Counted from the first letter of the stretch, positions 43,650 through 52,966 are shown. The stretch is DNA of 64,000 nt from Bacteroidota bacterium (GCA_018816945.1 JAHIVC010000052.1:30677-94676); one strand, 5' to 3'. The notes: generated by a model not told the origin, from the sequence alone. Numbers and translations are program-made.

Positions 43650-45566
43650 TTAAAAATTCAGACCCAACTGTTTTCTCCAACTCAATTGATTTTTTTCGTT
43701 CACTTCAACATTCCCGTTATCCTGAAGCCAACGTACCACCCCAATCACATCATTTTCATTAAACATTTCGAGATGATCAATAATTTCCTGCAGAAAGCAA
43801 GCTTTTGTGAGCAGCAGTGGTTTTATTTGCCCTAAAATTTGTTCAAATTCGGCATTGCTTAATTTCACACGATTCCGCTTCATACACACATCACAATTAC
43901 CGCATCTTTTCGAATCCCTTTCGCCGAAATAACTTAAGAGTTGCTGGCTTCTGCATTTATTATTCGTTTCGATATATGCTATCACCTTATTTAAACGGTG
44001 ATTAGCAGCTTTTTTCAAACTGCTGTAGTTTTCCTTGGAAATAAAAAGATGGCTTGTATCAATTCTTTCTTTCAGAAATATTAACTGAGGTTTACTCTTT
44101 TGAGGGATATAATCAAGAATTTCATATTGTGCCAGGCGTTTTAAATATTTCACCACGGTTTGCTCATCAACAGATGCCCTTTTGGCCAATTCGATCTCGC
44201 TGATATTTGTGAAATCCTGAAATAAACCTGAATAAGAGCGAAGCAATAGTTTAATAAATAAATCGTAAAATGAATTCTCGACCTGAAATTTATAAAGATT
44301 TTCACGATTAACGACAAACCTGATTTTTGCCTGACTGTCGAACCCATCGCTTAAGAGCACATATGATTCCTTTTCAAGGAATTTTAAAGCATTGAAAACA
44401 ATGAGCGGTTGAAATTTAAACCGCTCACAAAAATCGACCAACTCAAAATCAAATGCCGCTTCTTTTCCGCTTCCAACAGCCAGTTGGGTGTAATTCCCCA
44501 GAGCCTGATAAACATCCTTGATCATATTGATTGGAGGGAAGGCTAAAGCAAAATTCTTTTTCAGGTTAATGAGATCTGCATTTTCAACCAAAATGAAAGA
44601 ATATGCTTCTTTCTCATCTCTCCCGGCCCTGCCGGCCTCCTGAAAATAGGATTCTAAATTATCGGGCAAATCGAGATGTGCCACAAACCTGACATCGGGT
44701 TTATCAATCCCCATCCCAAATGCATTGGTTGCAACCATAACACTATCTTTGCTCTTCTTCCATTTATTTTGTTTCTGCGATCTGCTCTTGATGTCCAAAC
44801 CTGCATGGTAATAATCGGCCTTAATGTGATTCAGGTTCAGGAAATCGGCAATTTCTTTTGTTTTTCTACGGTTTCGAACATAAATAATCCCTGATCCTTT
44901 AATCCTGGAATACACCTTTAATAATCGGCTTAGTTTATCCTCTTCATGAAAAACAGAATAAGTCAGGTTAGGGCGATTAAAACTTACCTTAAACTCATTT
45001 TTTTGTTTAAATTTTAGTTTGGCCTGAATATCGTCAACCACATCAGGGGTTGCAGTTGCTGTTAAAGCAAGCGTTGGGACTTTCGGCAGATAAAGTTTAA
45101 TTTCAGGAATACGAAGATAAGGCGGGCGAAAATCATAGCCCCATTGCGACACGCAATGAGCCTCGTCTACCACCAGTAAATTAACTTTTACTTTTTTTAT
45201 ATTCTCGATAAAAACAGGAGATTCAAGTCGCTCGGGCGAAACATATAAAAACTTGCTTCTGTTATAAATACAAGCGTTAAAGGCTAAACTCACTTCATTC
45301 TGATGCATCCCCGAATAAATTGCATAGGCACTGATCCCTCTCTGCTTCAGATTCTCAATCTGATCTTTCATCAGAGCGATCAAAGGGGTAACAACCAGGC
45401 ATACTCCCTCCATCATGATGCCCGGCACCTGAAAACAGATAGACTTTCCACCTCCGGTCGGCAATAAGGCAAGCGTATCCTTTCCATCCAACACAGATTG
45501 AATGATTTCTTCCTGCATTGGTCGGAATGAAGAATAGCCCCAATATTTTATTAATGTCTTTCGCAC
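43650..45566 (-). CDS. recQ: ATP-dependent DNA helicase RecQ
   Basis: 638 residues. The 3'-5' helicase core has FRPMQEEII (motif 0), LLPTGGGKSICFQVPG (Walker A), VDEAHCVSQWGYDFRP (DEAH box with aromatic loop), TATATPDV and QEAGRAGRDEK. The zinc domain (CRSQQLLSYFGE with CGNCDVC, four Cys) comes late, near residue 535, after a winged-helix-like region, which is unlike the E. coli order in spacing. No HRDC domain is evident. It heads a two-gene repair operon with the DNA glycosylase gene. Confidence 0.94.
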   Translation of the reverse strand: MRKTLIKYWGYSSFRPMQEEIIQSVLDGKDTLALLPTGGGKSICFQVPGIMMEGVCLVVTPLIALMKDQIENLKQRGISAYAIYSGMHQNEVSLAFNACIYNRSKFLYVSPERLESPVFIENIKKVKVNLLVVDEAHCVSQWGYDFRPPYLRIPEIKLYLPKVPTLALTATATPDVVDDIQAKLKFKQKNEFKVSFNRPNLTYSVFHEEDKLSRLLKVYSRIKGSGIIYVRNRRKTKEIADFLNLNHIKADYYHAGLDIKSRSQKQNKWKKSKDSVMVATNAFGMGIDKPDVRFVAHLDLPDNLESYFQEAGRAGRDEKEAYSFILVENADLINLKKNFALAFPPINMIKDVYQALGNYTQLAVGSGKEAAFDFELVDFCERFKFQPLIVFNALKFLEKESYVLLSDGFDSQAKIRFVVNRENLYKFQVENSFYDLFIKLLLRSYSGLFQDFTNISEIELAKRASVDEQTVVKYLKRLAQYEILDYIPQKSKPQLIFLKERIDTSHLFISKENYSSLKKAANHRLNKVIAYIETNNKCRSQQLLSYFGERDSKRCGNCDVCMKRNRVKLSNAEFEQILGQIKPLLLTKACFLQEIIDHLEMFNENDVIGVVRWLQDNGNVEVNEKNQLSWRKQLGLNF

Positions 45567-45648
45567 CGAATTAAATGATCATTACTTTCTATGCTAAATT
45601 ATAAAATAAAAAGAACTTAGTGGAAATCAGCATAAATTGAATAATTCC

Positions 45649-45656
45649 TACATTTG
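45649..45656 (+). promoter_or_regulatory. -7 promoter element for the lipid kinase gene
   Basis: TACATTTG matches TAnnTTTG, with a predicted leader of about 38 nt. Confidence 0.5.
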
Positions 45657-45700
45657 TTTATCCTAAAGGATAGCAACCTATTTATCACAAAAATTAAAAA

Positions 45701-46579
45701 ATGCCTGAAAATTCAATTCTCTTTTTAATCAATGGTAAAGCCGGGCATGGTTTGCCGAAAAATTTTGAAAAAATAATAGCATCCATCCTTAAGGCACACG
45801 ATATTGAATTTAAAATTTCATTTTCAGCTTATCCCGGACATCTAAAAAGCCTAGCCATTGCTGGTGTTGACGAAGGGTTTAAAACCATCGTTGTTGTAGG
45901 AGGGGATGGATCGATTAATGAAGCATTTAGCGCACTTTTATATACTGATGTAAAATTGGGAATTATACCTTTGGGTTCAGGAAATGGCCTCGCCCGACAT
46001 TTAAAAATACCGATTAAGTTCGAGCAGGCACTTGCATTGATCGTTAAAGGCAATTCGAAATTAATCGACAGTGCCATCCTGAACGGCATCCCCTACCTGA
46101 GTATTGCCGGAACAGGTTTTGATGCGTTGGTAGCAAAGCATTTTGCGAAGAGTAAAACACGTGGTTTCCTGGCATATTTTACGCTAACCATAAAACATTA
46201 TTTTTCTTATAAACCGATCAAGTATCAAATAACAACAGACAATGAAGATTTTAGTACCAATGCCATGCTGATTAGTTTTTCAAATTCAAATCAATTTGGA
46301 TACAATATTTCATTGGCTCCTCAAGCAGTTATCGATGATGGGTTACTTGATATTTGCGTAATACAAAAACCTACTTTTTTTGCACTTCCGCTCACAGCTT
46401 ATTACCTCCTTACAAAAAAGATTAATAAGAGCAAATACTATAAAAGAATCCTCTCAAAAAATACGACCATTGTTTGTAGCGGTGAATCCTTAATCAATGT
46501 AGATGGTGAATATATTGAACCTTCGAAAGAAATTAAGGTTCAAATTATGCCTCTTTCAATAAACATCCTAATTCCTTAA
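45701..46579 (+). CDS. Diacylglycerol/lipid kinase (DagK/YegS family)
   Basis: 292 residues. FLINGKAGHG opens the domain, VVVGGDGSINEAFSALL is the GGDG nucleotide-binding motif, and IPLGSGNGLARHL is the GSGN loop. The C-terminal beta-sandwich ends in VDGEYIEPSKEIKVQI, typical of soluble diacylglycerol kinases. It would phosphorylate diacylglycerol or a related lipid. The SUI1 gene starts 25 nt downstream and probably shares the transcript. Confidence 0.9.
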   Translation: MPENSILFLINGKAGHGLPKNFEKIIASILKAHDIEFKISFSAYPGHLKSLAIAGVDEGFKTIVVVGGDGSINEAFSALLYTDVKLGIIPLGSGNGLARHLKIPIKFEQALALIVKGNSKLIDSAILNGIPYLSIAGTGFDALVAKHFAKSKTRGFLAYFTLTIKHYFSYKPIKYQITTDNEDFSTNAMLISFSNSNQFGYNISLAPQAVIDDGLLDICVIQKPTFFALPLTAYYLLTKKINKSKYYKRILSKNTTIVCSGESLINVDGEYIEPSKEIKVQIMPLSINILIP

Positions 46580-46604
46580 CTTAGCGCTTGAACAAATTCT
46601 ATCC

Positions 46605-46946
46605 ATGGCAAAAAAGAAAAACATCGAAGGTGTTGTTTATTCAACCAATCCTCATTTCGACTATTTATATAAAACATCGGAGGAAATGGAAACCCTATCT
46701 CCCTCACAACAATTGCTAAAAATTGAATTTGAGAAAAAGCACCGAGGTGGAAAAACAGTCAGTATTGTTAGAGGATTCATTGGCAAAACAGCAGATTTGG
46801 AAGCATTAGGAAAAATATTAAAAACGAAATGTGGAACAGGCGGATCAGTCAAAGATGGTGAAATTTTAATTCAAGGAGATAAACGCGATCTGGTGATTAA
46901 ATTATTGACTGATATGGGATATAAAACTAAGCGTGTAGGAGGATAA
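46605..46946 (+). CDS. SUI1/eIF1-like translation factor (YciH family)
   Basis: 113 residues. The C-terminal 75 residues (HRGGKTVSIVRGFIGKTADLEALGKILKTKCGTGGSVKDG, then EILIQGDKRDLVIKLLTDMGYKTKRVGG) form the SUI1 fold. The bacterial relative YciH can influence start-codon selection with IF3. It is followed three bases later by a methyltransferase gene, so the two are coupled. Confidence 0.92.
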   Translation: MAKKKNIEGVVYSTNPHFDYLYKTSEEMETLSPSQQLLKIEFEKKHRGGKTVSIVRGFIGKTADLEALGKILKTKCGTGGSVKDGEILIQGDKRDLVIKLLTDMGYKTKRVGG

Positions 46947-46949
46947 TGG

Positions 46950-47531
46950 ATGAAATTAGATAAAGAATATTGGAATCTTCAGTACGAGCAAAATAAATAT
47001 GGATGGGATATCGGATATCCTTCTACCCCAATCAAAAACTACATCGATCAACTTACTGATAAATCAATAAAAATACTTATCCCCGGAGCAGGCCATGCTT
47101 ATGAGGCCGAATATTTATATAATCATGGGTTTATAAATACTTTTGTGTTGGATTATGCAGAAAAAGCAATTACAAAATTTAAAGCAAGGATTCCTGATTT
47201 TCCTGAATCTCAAATTTTAGTTGAGGATTTTTTCAAACATGATAAACAATACGATCTTATTATTGAACAAACATTCCTCACTTCGCTACCCCGTATGATG
47301 AGAGAAGCATATTCCCGAAAAATGCATGGCTTACTTAAGGATAACGGGAAACTTGTCGGTCTGGTTTTTAACCATGAATTTTATAATGACTCACCGCCAT
47401 ATGGAGGAACCCCGGAGGAATACAAATTGCTGTTCAACCCTTATTTTAAACTTAAAATCTTCGAAGTTTCTTATAATTCGATTAAACCGCGTCAGGAAAG
47501 GGAACATTTTTTTATTTTAATAAAAAAGTAG
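46950..47531 (+). CDS. TPMT-like SAM-dependent methyltransferase
   Basis: 193 residues related to thiopurine S-methyltransferase-like enzymes. YWNLQYEQNKYGWDIGYPSTPIKNYI is the family opening, IKILIPGAGHAYEAEYLYNHGF the SAM motif I, VLDYAEKAI motif II and PPYGGTPEEYKLLFNPYF the C-terminal conserved block. Bacterial members methylate small sulfur, selenium or tellurium compounds; the real substrate is unknown. It starts three bases after the SUI1 gene. Confidence 0.85.
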   Translation: MKLDKEYWNLQYEQNKYGWDIGYPSTPIKNYIDQLTDKSIKILIPGAGHAYEAEYLYNHGFINTFVLDYAEKAITKFKARIPDFPESQILVEDFFKHDKQYDLIIEQTFLTSLPRMMREAYSRKMHGLLKDNGKLVGLVFNHEFYNDSPPYGGTPEEYKLLFNPYFKLKIFEVSYNSIKPRQEREHFFILIKK

Positions 47532-47622
47532 AGAAATACCGAAATTGATTTTCATTGGTCTGAAAATTTATTTATATTAGCTTTAAATAACTGAAAATTA
47601 CTAAGCAAATAATACTACAACT

Positions 47623-48327
47623 ATGCAACCTAAGCACATTATTGAAACCATCGGAACTATAAAGAAAAAAGAAACTGTTGTATCCGTAAATCATGATGAT
47701 TTGATACTAGAATCACTTCATCCATACCCGGGTTATAACGGCACAACCATACCGGATCAAACAAATCCAAAATCGATTTTCCTGATGATGAAATCAAAGG
47801 AAAGTGATGAAGATGTCATTCGAAAAACGGTAAGGGTAAGAAAAAAATTCTCTTCGAAATTTGATGCCTCGCCCGGAACCATAAACGTTTTCAATCAAAT
47901 TGAGCCCTGCATTCGAATTAAAGATCTTGATAATTACACCATGATCCCGGAATTAATTTCCCTTTACAAGGAAGAAGGAATTGTTTTCATGAAGGGCAGG
48001 AACATTGGACCCTATGAAGGATTAATGCGTATTAAAAAGTTTTTTATTCTCGATGAAGTGAATGATGGAATTTATATTGATAGAGAAACTCCTGAAATGG
48101 GATATTTCGAAGTTCCTGTAAAATTGGATTGGGATGTTTTTGAAAAAATTACAATGGATATAAAGCATAATATTGAAAATAACAATTTCGACGTTGCATT
48201 GGGTACGTTTTATCGGAAAAACGGGTTAAAAGATGTAATTAGGATCTATGACACTAATGTATGTCTGGGCGAATGCTTATTTTTGCGGGATAAATATCTC
48301 ACTGAAATTAAAAAGCATTTAAAATAA
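47623..48327 (+). CDS. Conserved protein of unknown function
   Basis: 234 residues with no signal peptide, membrane segment or motif that I recognise. The sequence is mixed alpha/beta with a long charged middle (KTVRVRKKFSSKFDASPG, then TINVFNQIEPCIRIKDLDNY). MIPELISLYKEEGIVFMKGRNIGPYEGLMRIKKFF and LGECLFLRDKYLTEIKKHL suggest a cytoplasmic globular protein. The mechanosensitive channel gene starts 11 nt after its stop, so the two are probably cotranscribed. No clear -7 element was found upstream. Confidence 0.65.
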   Translation: MQPKHIIETIGTIKKKETVVSVNHDDLILESLHPYPGYNGTTIPDQTNPKSIFLMMKSKESDEDVIRKTVRVRKKFSSKFDASPGTINVFNQIEPCIRIKDLDNYTMIPELISLYKEEGIVFMKGRNIGPYEGLMRIKKFFILDEVNDGIYIDRETPEMGYFEVPVKLDWDVFEKITMDIKHNIENNNFDVALGTFYRKNGLKDVIRIYDTNVCLGECLFLRDKYLTEIKKHLK

Positions 48328-48338
48328 ATCAACCCATA

Positions 48339-49595
48339 ATGTTTGAACGGTATTCTAATATGTTGAAGTCGTGGCTTGAGCAGATAGGCTTAACAAGCAA
48401 AATCGCCAACGACATAACAAGTTATTTTGAATTCATAGTACTTATTTTACTCTGTCTGGCTTTATTTGTTATTATTAAACAGTTTATAAAGAAAAGCGTT
48501 CATCAACACATTAAAAGGAATCAATTTAAATGGGATGATGCTTTGGTGGATAAAAGAGTATTTATCAGGTTTGCATATTTGATTCCACTCCTTATAATTA
48601 ATTTTTATTCAAAAGTAATTTTTGAAGAATATCCAATTACGCTTAAAATATTGTATGCTTTATTTCAGATTTCAGCATTGATTATTACAATGTCAATATT
48701 AAATGGGATACTGAATGCGCTTTACACGATTTATGAATCATTTGAAGTTTCAAAAGTTAGGCCAATTAAAGGTTATATACAGGTTTCAAAAATTATCATC
48801 TATGTACTTGGATTCGCTTTTTTTATTTCCATTTTACTCGGCAAAAATGGCATAGACTGGTTATTTGGATTTGGCGCTTTTTCAGCCATTTTATTATTGG
48901 TATTTAGAGATCCTATTTTGGGATTTGTTGGGGGAATTCAGCTTACTTCAAACGACATGGTTCGGTTAGGCGATTGGATTTCGATGCCGAAATTTGGAGC
49001 AGACGGAAATGTAACCGATATAACACTGACTACTGTTAAAGTTCAAAACTGGGACAAAACCATAACCACAATCCCAACTTATGCCTTGGTTACAGATTAT
49101 TTTCAGAACTGGCGCGGGATGGAAGAGTCGCAAGGACGTAGGATAAAACGTTCGATCAACATTGATATGAGTAGTGTAAAGTTTTGTGACAAACAAATGT
49201 TGGAAAAGTTTAAAAAATATGATTACGTCAGAGAATATATTGAGCAAAAAAACGAGGAACTGGAAGCCTACAATAAACAATATGAAATTGACAATTCAAT
49301 TATAGTTAATGGCAGGAGACAGACTAATCTGGGTATTTTTAGAGCTTATCTTAAAGTTTATTTAAGTCATAAACCCGAGATTAATACTGACATGACTTTT
49401 ATGGTCCGTCAACTTCAGCCAACTGCTGATGGTATTCCGATGGAAATTTACATTTTTAGCAGGATTAAGGAATGGGTGAAGTATGAAGAAATTCAGGCAG
49501 ATATTTTTGATCATATCCTTGCAGTAATACCACAATTCGAATTAAAAGTATTTCAACAGCCCAGCGGCAGTGATTTTAAAAGTATTATTTCTTAA
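48339..49595 (+). CDS. Mechanosensitive ion channel, MscS family (YbdG/MscM-like)
   Basis: 418 residues. Helices lie at about 28-50, 70-90, 100-125 and 145-170. The pore helix and beta-domain pattern is GFGAFSAILLLVFRDPILGFVGGIQLTSNDMVRLGDWISMP. A 60-residue insertion beginning RIKRSINIDMSSVKFCDK lies in the C-terminal cytoplasmic part, as in E. coli YbdG. These channels release solutes during hypo-osmotic shock. The last 11 bases overlap the 3' end of convergent idi. Confidence 0.92.
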   Translation: MFERYSNMLKSWLEQIGLTSKIANDITSYFEFIVLILLCLALFVIIKQFIKKSVHQHIKRNQFKWDDALVDKRVFIRFAYLIPLLIINFYSKVIFEEYPITLKILYALFQISALIITMSILNGILNALYTIYESFEVSKVRPIKGYIQVSKIIIYVLGFAFFISILLGKNGIDWLFGFGAFSAILLLVFRDPILGFVGGIQLTSNDMVRLGDWISMPKFGADGNVTDITLTTVKVQNWDKTITTIPTYALVTDYFQNWRGMEESQGRRIKRSINIDMSSVKFCDKQMLEKFKKYDYVREYIEQKNEELEAYNKQYEIDNSIIVNGRRQTNLGIFRAYLKVYLSHKPEINTDMTFMVRQLQPTADGIPMEIYIFSRIKEWVKYEEIQADIFDHILAVIPQFELKVFQQPSGSDFKSIIS

Positions 49596-50118
49596 GGCTT
49601 TTGCTTTGAAGATAATTTTCTACTTTCTCAAAAGCAATTTTAAACCATTCGGTATAATTGGCAGGATGATGGTCGATGTCATCTCTTAGCGCATTCATCG
49701 ACATAAACTTCCAATCCTCTACCTCATTTTTATTAATAATCGGTTCACCATCATAGTGACCTACAAGAACATGATCAAACTCATGTTCAGTTAGTCCCTG
49801 GCCAACATTTGATTTATAAACGAAAGTAAAAGCCGGTTCTAATTCACAATCAAATCCCATCTCTTCCTGAAGTCGCTGATGGGCATTATCCATCACCTCT
49901 TCATCCAATCTGGGATGAGAGCAACAAGTATTGGTCCATAATCCGGGTGAATGATACTTCGATAATGCGCGTTGATGGATCATTAAATCCCCCTCTGAAT
50001 TAAATACGAATATTGAAAAGGCACGATGCAAAGCACCTAATTCATGTGCTTCCATTTTACCCATAACTCCAACAGTGTTATCTTCCCTATCAACCAATAC
50101 AACCTTCTGCTTAGCCAT
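49585..50118 (-). CDS. idi: Isopentenyl-diphosphate delta-isomerase type 1
   Basis: 177 residues. A Nudix-fold enzyme interconverting IPP and DMAPP. ALHRAFSIFVFNSEGDLMIHQRA, LWTNTCCSHPRLDE with the catalytic Cys, and the Nudix-like HQRLQEEMGFDCEL are present, as is EVEDWKFMSMNAL with the acidic residue. Its 3' end overlaps the mechanosensitive channel gene by 11 bases. A -7 element lies 22 bases upstream of the start. Confidence 0.95.
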   Translation of the reverse strand: MAKQKVVLVDREDNTVGVMGKMEAHELGALHRAFSIFVFNSEGDLMIHQRALSKYHSPGLWTNTCCSHPRLDEEVMDNAHQRLQEEMGFDCELEPAFTFVYKSNVGQGLTEHEFDHVLVGHYDGEPIINKNEVEDWKFMSMNALRDDIDHHPANYTEWFKIAFEKVENYLQSKSLKK

Positions 50119-50139
50119 ATGCTCTTTTTAATTTTAGGC

Positions 50140-50147
50140 CAAAAATA
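50140..50147 (-). promoter_or_regulatory. -7 promoter element for idi
   Basis: TATTTTTG on the minus strand matches TAnnTTTG, with a predicted leader of about 15 nt. Confidence 0.5.
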
Positions 50148-50270
50148 ATAAAAAAGTCAAACAAATACTTCTCCCCGACAAACTACGTAATTAACCGGAT
50201 GAATAATAAAAGGTTTTCTTCTAAAAAACAGTGATTTACAAACTAAATTTAAAATTTTAGTAAAAATATC

Positions 50271-50302
50271 TTGACAAATATCAAATAATTTATTTATTTT
50301 TG
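50271..50302 (+). promoter_or_regulatory. Promoter of the TetR/Lol-like operon
   Basis: TTG at 50271-50273, a 21-base spacer and TATTTTTG at 50295-50302. The predicted transcript starts at about 50309, in the middle of the palindrome described next. Confidence 0.6.
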
Positions 50303-50318
50303 ACCGACCGTTCATTCA
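50301..50318. promoter_or_regulatory. Candidate TetR operator
   Basis: TGACCGACCGTTCATTCA is an 18-bp imperfect palindrome in which six of nine positions pair. It begins at the -7 element and covers the predicted transcription start, an ideal place for autorepression by the TetR-family protein encoded 16 bases downstream. TetR operators often have this TGAnnGAnC / GnTCnnTCA form. Confidence 0.55.
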
Positions 50319-50333
50319 TTAATATTTTTACAA

Positions 50334-50924
50334 ATGACTCCTCGAACACATGAACAATTTCAAAACATTCGTCTTGATAAAAAGACGCTGATCATGACTA
50401 CTGCACTAGAGTTATTTGCGAACACTGGCTATCATTCGACTTCAATAAGTGACATTGCACGTAACGCTGGAATCTCAAAAGGATTGATGTACAATTATTT
50501 TATAAGCAAAGAATCACTCATAACCGAAATACTCGCGCAAGGTATTGATTCGATGGCAGAATTTTTTGACCCCAACAATGATGGGGTATTGACCGATGAG
50601 GAGATGAAAAGTTTCATCCGAAATATATTTGAATTTCTTAAAAAGGATAAGCAATACTGGAAATTATACTACGCTGTGTTTTCGCAACCTCAGGTTTATG
50701 AGTTGATCGAAAAAAAATATATTAATTTGCTTTCTGGGTTCATTGAAATACTGACAAATTATTTCAAAGCACACGGAGCAAAGGACCCCACGAAAGAAGC
50801 ACTCTTGTTTGGGGCATTGATGGACGGTGTGGGCCTTAATTATGTGATGAGCCCCGACCTTTATCCAATTGATAACCTTGTTGAATTGATCCTTGAGAAA
50901 TTCTGTTACATCAAAAAATATTAA
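50334..50924 (+). CDS. TetR/AcrR-family transcriptional regulator
   Basis: 196 residues. The N-terminal helix-turn-helix is ALELFANTGYHSTSISDIARNAGISKGLMYNYFISKESLI (residues 19-58). The C-terminal helical ligand domain is less conserved, as usual, and includes an EF-hand-like acidic stretch (FDPNNDGVLTDEEMKSFI, about residues 79-96) that may or may not bind Ca. It is first in a six-gene operon and probably represses it in response to a lipid or hydrophobic ligand. The next gene starts six bases after its stop. Confidence 0.9.
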   Translation: MTPRTHEQFQNIRLDKKTLIMTTALELFANTGYHSTSISDIARNAGISKGLMYNYFISKESLITEILAQGIDSMAEFFDPNNDGVLTDEEMKSFIRNIFEFLKKDKQYWKLYYAVFSQPQVYELIEKKYINLLSGFIEILTNYFKAHGAKDPTKEALLFGALMDGVGLNYVMSPDLYPIDNLVELILEKFCYIKKY

Positions 50925-50930
50925 GTAAAA

Positions 50931-51698
50931 ATGAAAAAAACGAAATCAATCCTGTTTACTATTGTTTTTATAGGTCTGGTCAGCTTTTTGAACGCACAAG
51001 CGCTAACTGCTAAATCCATTATTCAGAAATCAAATGATTTATTACTTGGCGAATCAAGCTTTAGCGAAATGACCATGACAATTACACGTCCCGAATGGAC
51101 AAGAACCATCAGTATGCAAAGTTGGTCTTTGGGTGAAGACTTTTATATGATTTATATAACGGTTCCGGTCAGAGATAAGGGTCAGGTATTTTTAAAAAGG
51201 GAACAGGATATGTGGAATTGGATGCCTTCAATAAATCGTGTGATTAAGATCCCACCTTCTATGATGATGCAATCGTGGATGGGATCCGATTTTTCAAACA
51301 ACGATTTGGTGAAACAAAACTCAATCATTGTTGATTATACCCATCGGATTTTGGGAAGCGAAATTATTGATGGTCGGGATTGTTACAAAATCGAACTTTT
51401 GCCACTTGATGATGCAGCGGTGGTTTGGGGTAAAATTATCATGTGGATATCTAAAGATGAATTCTTTCAATTAAAAAGTGAATTTTATGATGACTACATG
51501 GAACTGGTAAATATTGCAACCTCAACTGAAGTAAAAAATATGGGTGATCGCAATTTACCTTCTGTTTTCAAAATCTATCCTGCGAATAAAGAAGGAAATA
51601 TAACTGAACTTCGAATCAATCATCAGGTATTTAATATTAAGGAAGTTAATGAATCTTTTTTCTCACAACAAAACATGAAAAATATCAGGGCTAAATAG
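50931..51698 (+). CDS. LolA-like outer-membrane lipoprotein-sorting protein (second copy)
   Basis: 255 residues with a signal peptide (KSILFTIVFIGLVSFLNAQ). The mature protein has the pattern of the COG2834 LolA-like family: ALTAKSIIQKSNDLLLGESSFSEMTMTI, GQVFLKREQDMWNWMPSINRVIKIPPSMMMQSWMGSDFSNNDLV and YKIELLPLDDAAVVWGKIIMWI. This group usually sits beside RND or ABC exporters and differs from housekeeping LolA at 12.3 kb. It would carry a lipid or lipoprotein from the permeases to the outer membrane. The permease gene starts 21 nt downstream. Confidence 0.85.
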   Translation: MKKTKSILFTIVFIGLVSFLNAQALTAKSIIQKSNDLLLGESSFSEMTMTITRPEWTRTISMQSWSLGEDFYMIYITVPVRDKGQVFLKREQDMWNWMPSINRVIKIPPSMMMQSWMGSDFSNNDLVKQNSIIVDYTHRILGSEIIDGRDCYKIELLPLDDAAVVWGKIIMWISKDEFFQLKSEFYDDYMELVNIATSTEVKNMGDRNLPSVFKIYPANKEGNITELRINHQVFNIKEVNESFFSQQNMKNIRAK

Positions 51699-51719
51699 CT
51701 GTTATTTAAAACTTAAACG

Positions 51720-52943
51720 ATGAATACATTATTAAAAATAGCCTGGCGAAATCTGTGGAGAAATAAACGCAGAACACTAATTACAAGTGCCTCTGTGTTC
51801 TTAGCCGTCTTTCTTGCCTTGTTTATGCGATCGATGCAGATTGGTTCTTACGAAATCATGATTGACAGTGTTGTGAAAGAAACGGGACACCTTCAGGTGC
51901 ATGACAGCGGATATTGGGAAAGCAAATCCATCAATAATTCTTTCGAATATACAGCGGCTTTAAAAGAAGAAATCGAAAGCCACAAAAACATCAAATCCAT
52001 TATTCCTAAACTTGAAACTTTTGCACTGGGATCTTATGGTCAATCAACCAAAGGATTTATGCTTCAAGGGATAGATCCAGAATTGGAAGATCCAAGAAGG
52101 AAAATTTCGAATAAACTGATAGAAGGCAGGTTTTTAAATGAAAACGATGAAGGAATAGTTTTAGCTGAAGGATTGGCGAAATTTTTCCAGATTGGAATTA
52201 ATGATACATTGGTTTTGATTGGACAAGGTTATCAAGGCATTTCAGCCATTGGCATATTCCCCGTTGTGGGCATTGTGAAATATCCCATTCCAAAACTCAA
52301 TAACCTGATGGCATATATGAGTTTAAGTAAAGTTCAAGAAACATTCGCCCCATATCACCCGGGTTTGGTTTCAGCACTGGTACTAGATGTCGGTGACGAT
52401 AAAAATTTAGCTCTTACAGCCAAAGAAATAAATGCATCGATCGGGACAAACTATGAGGTAATGCCCTGGACAGTAATGCAACCTGAAGTGGTACAACAAA
52501 TTGCCGGAGATAATGTCGGTGGAATCATCATGTTGGCAATTTTATATCTGGTTGTTGCTTTTGGCATATTGGGAACCATACTCATGATGACCATGGAACG
52601 AAGAAAAGAATTTGCAATCATGGTGGCTGTTGGGATGCATCGCGGCAAGCTTGCAATTGTAGTATGCATTGAAACCATTTTTATTGGGTTATTGGGCATC
52701 GTATCAGGGATATTGGTCAGCCTTCCATTCCTGCAATATTTATATTTTAACCCAATTCCAATCACGGGAGAAACTGCTGAATTGATGCTCGAATTCAACC
52801 AAGAACCGATTATGCCGTTTTCACTTGAAACCACCATATTTACAAATCAGGGAATTACGATTTTGGTATTGGCATTACTAACTGCAATTTACCCAATTGT
52901 CTTTGTAAATCGTTTCAAGATATTAAAAGCCATGCGTTCATAA
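51720..52943 (+). CDS. ABC transporter permease, FtsX/LolCE type, subunit 1
   Basis: 407 residues with four helices: one N-terminal (about 20-40), then a periplasmic MacB-like domain to about residue 260, then three C-terminal helices (IIMLAILYLVVAFGILGTILMMTM, IVVCIETIFIGLLGIVSGILV, ITILVLALLTAIYPIVFV). AWRNLWRNKRRTLIT and MERRKEFAIMVAVGMHRGKL are the FtsX and coupling-helix signatures. This topology fits mechanotransmission exporters such as LolCDE and MacB rather than importers. It pairs with the similar gene 23 nt downstream. Confidence 0.9.
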   Translation: MNTLLKIAWRNLWRNKRRTLITSASVFLAVFLALFMRSMQIGSYEIMIDSVVKETGHLQVHDSGYWESKSINNSFEYTAALKEEIESHKNIKSIIPKLETFALGSYGQSTKGFMLQGIDPELEDPRRKISNKLIEGRFLNENDEGIVLAEGLAKFFQIGINDTLVLIGQGYQGISAIGIFPVVGIVKYPIPKLNNLMAYMSLSKVQETFAPYHPGLVSALVLDVGDDKNLALTAKEINASIGTNYEVMPWTVMQPEVVQQIAGDNVGGIIMLAILYLVVAFGILGTILMMTMERRKEFAIMVAVGMHRGKLAIVVCIETIFIGLLGIVSGILVSLPFLQYLYFNPIPITGETAELMLEFNQEPIMPFSLETTIFTNQGITILVLALLTAIYPIVFVNRFKILKAMRS

Positions 52944-52966
52944 AATAAAAATTAAAAACTATAAAA

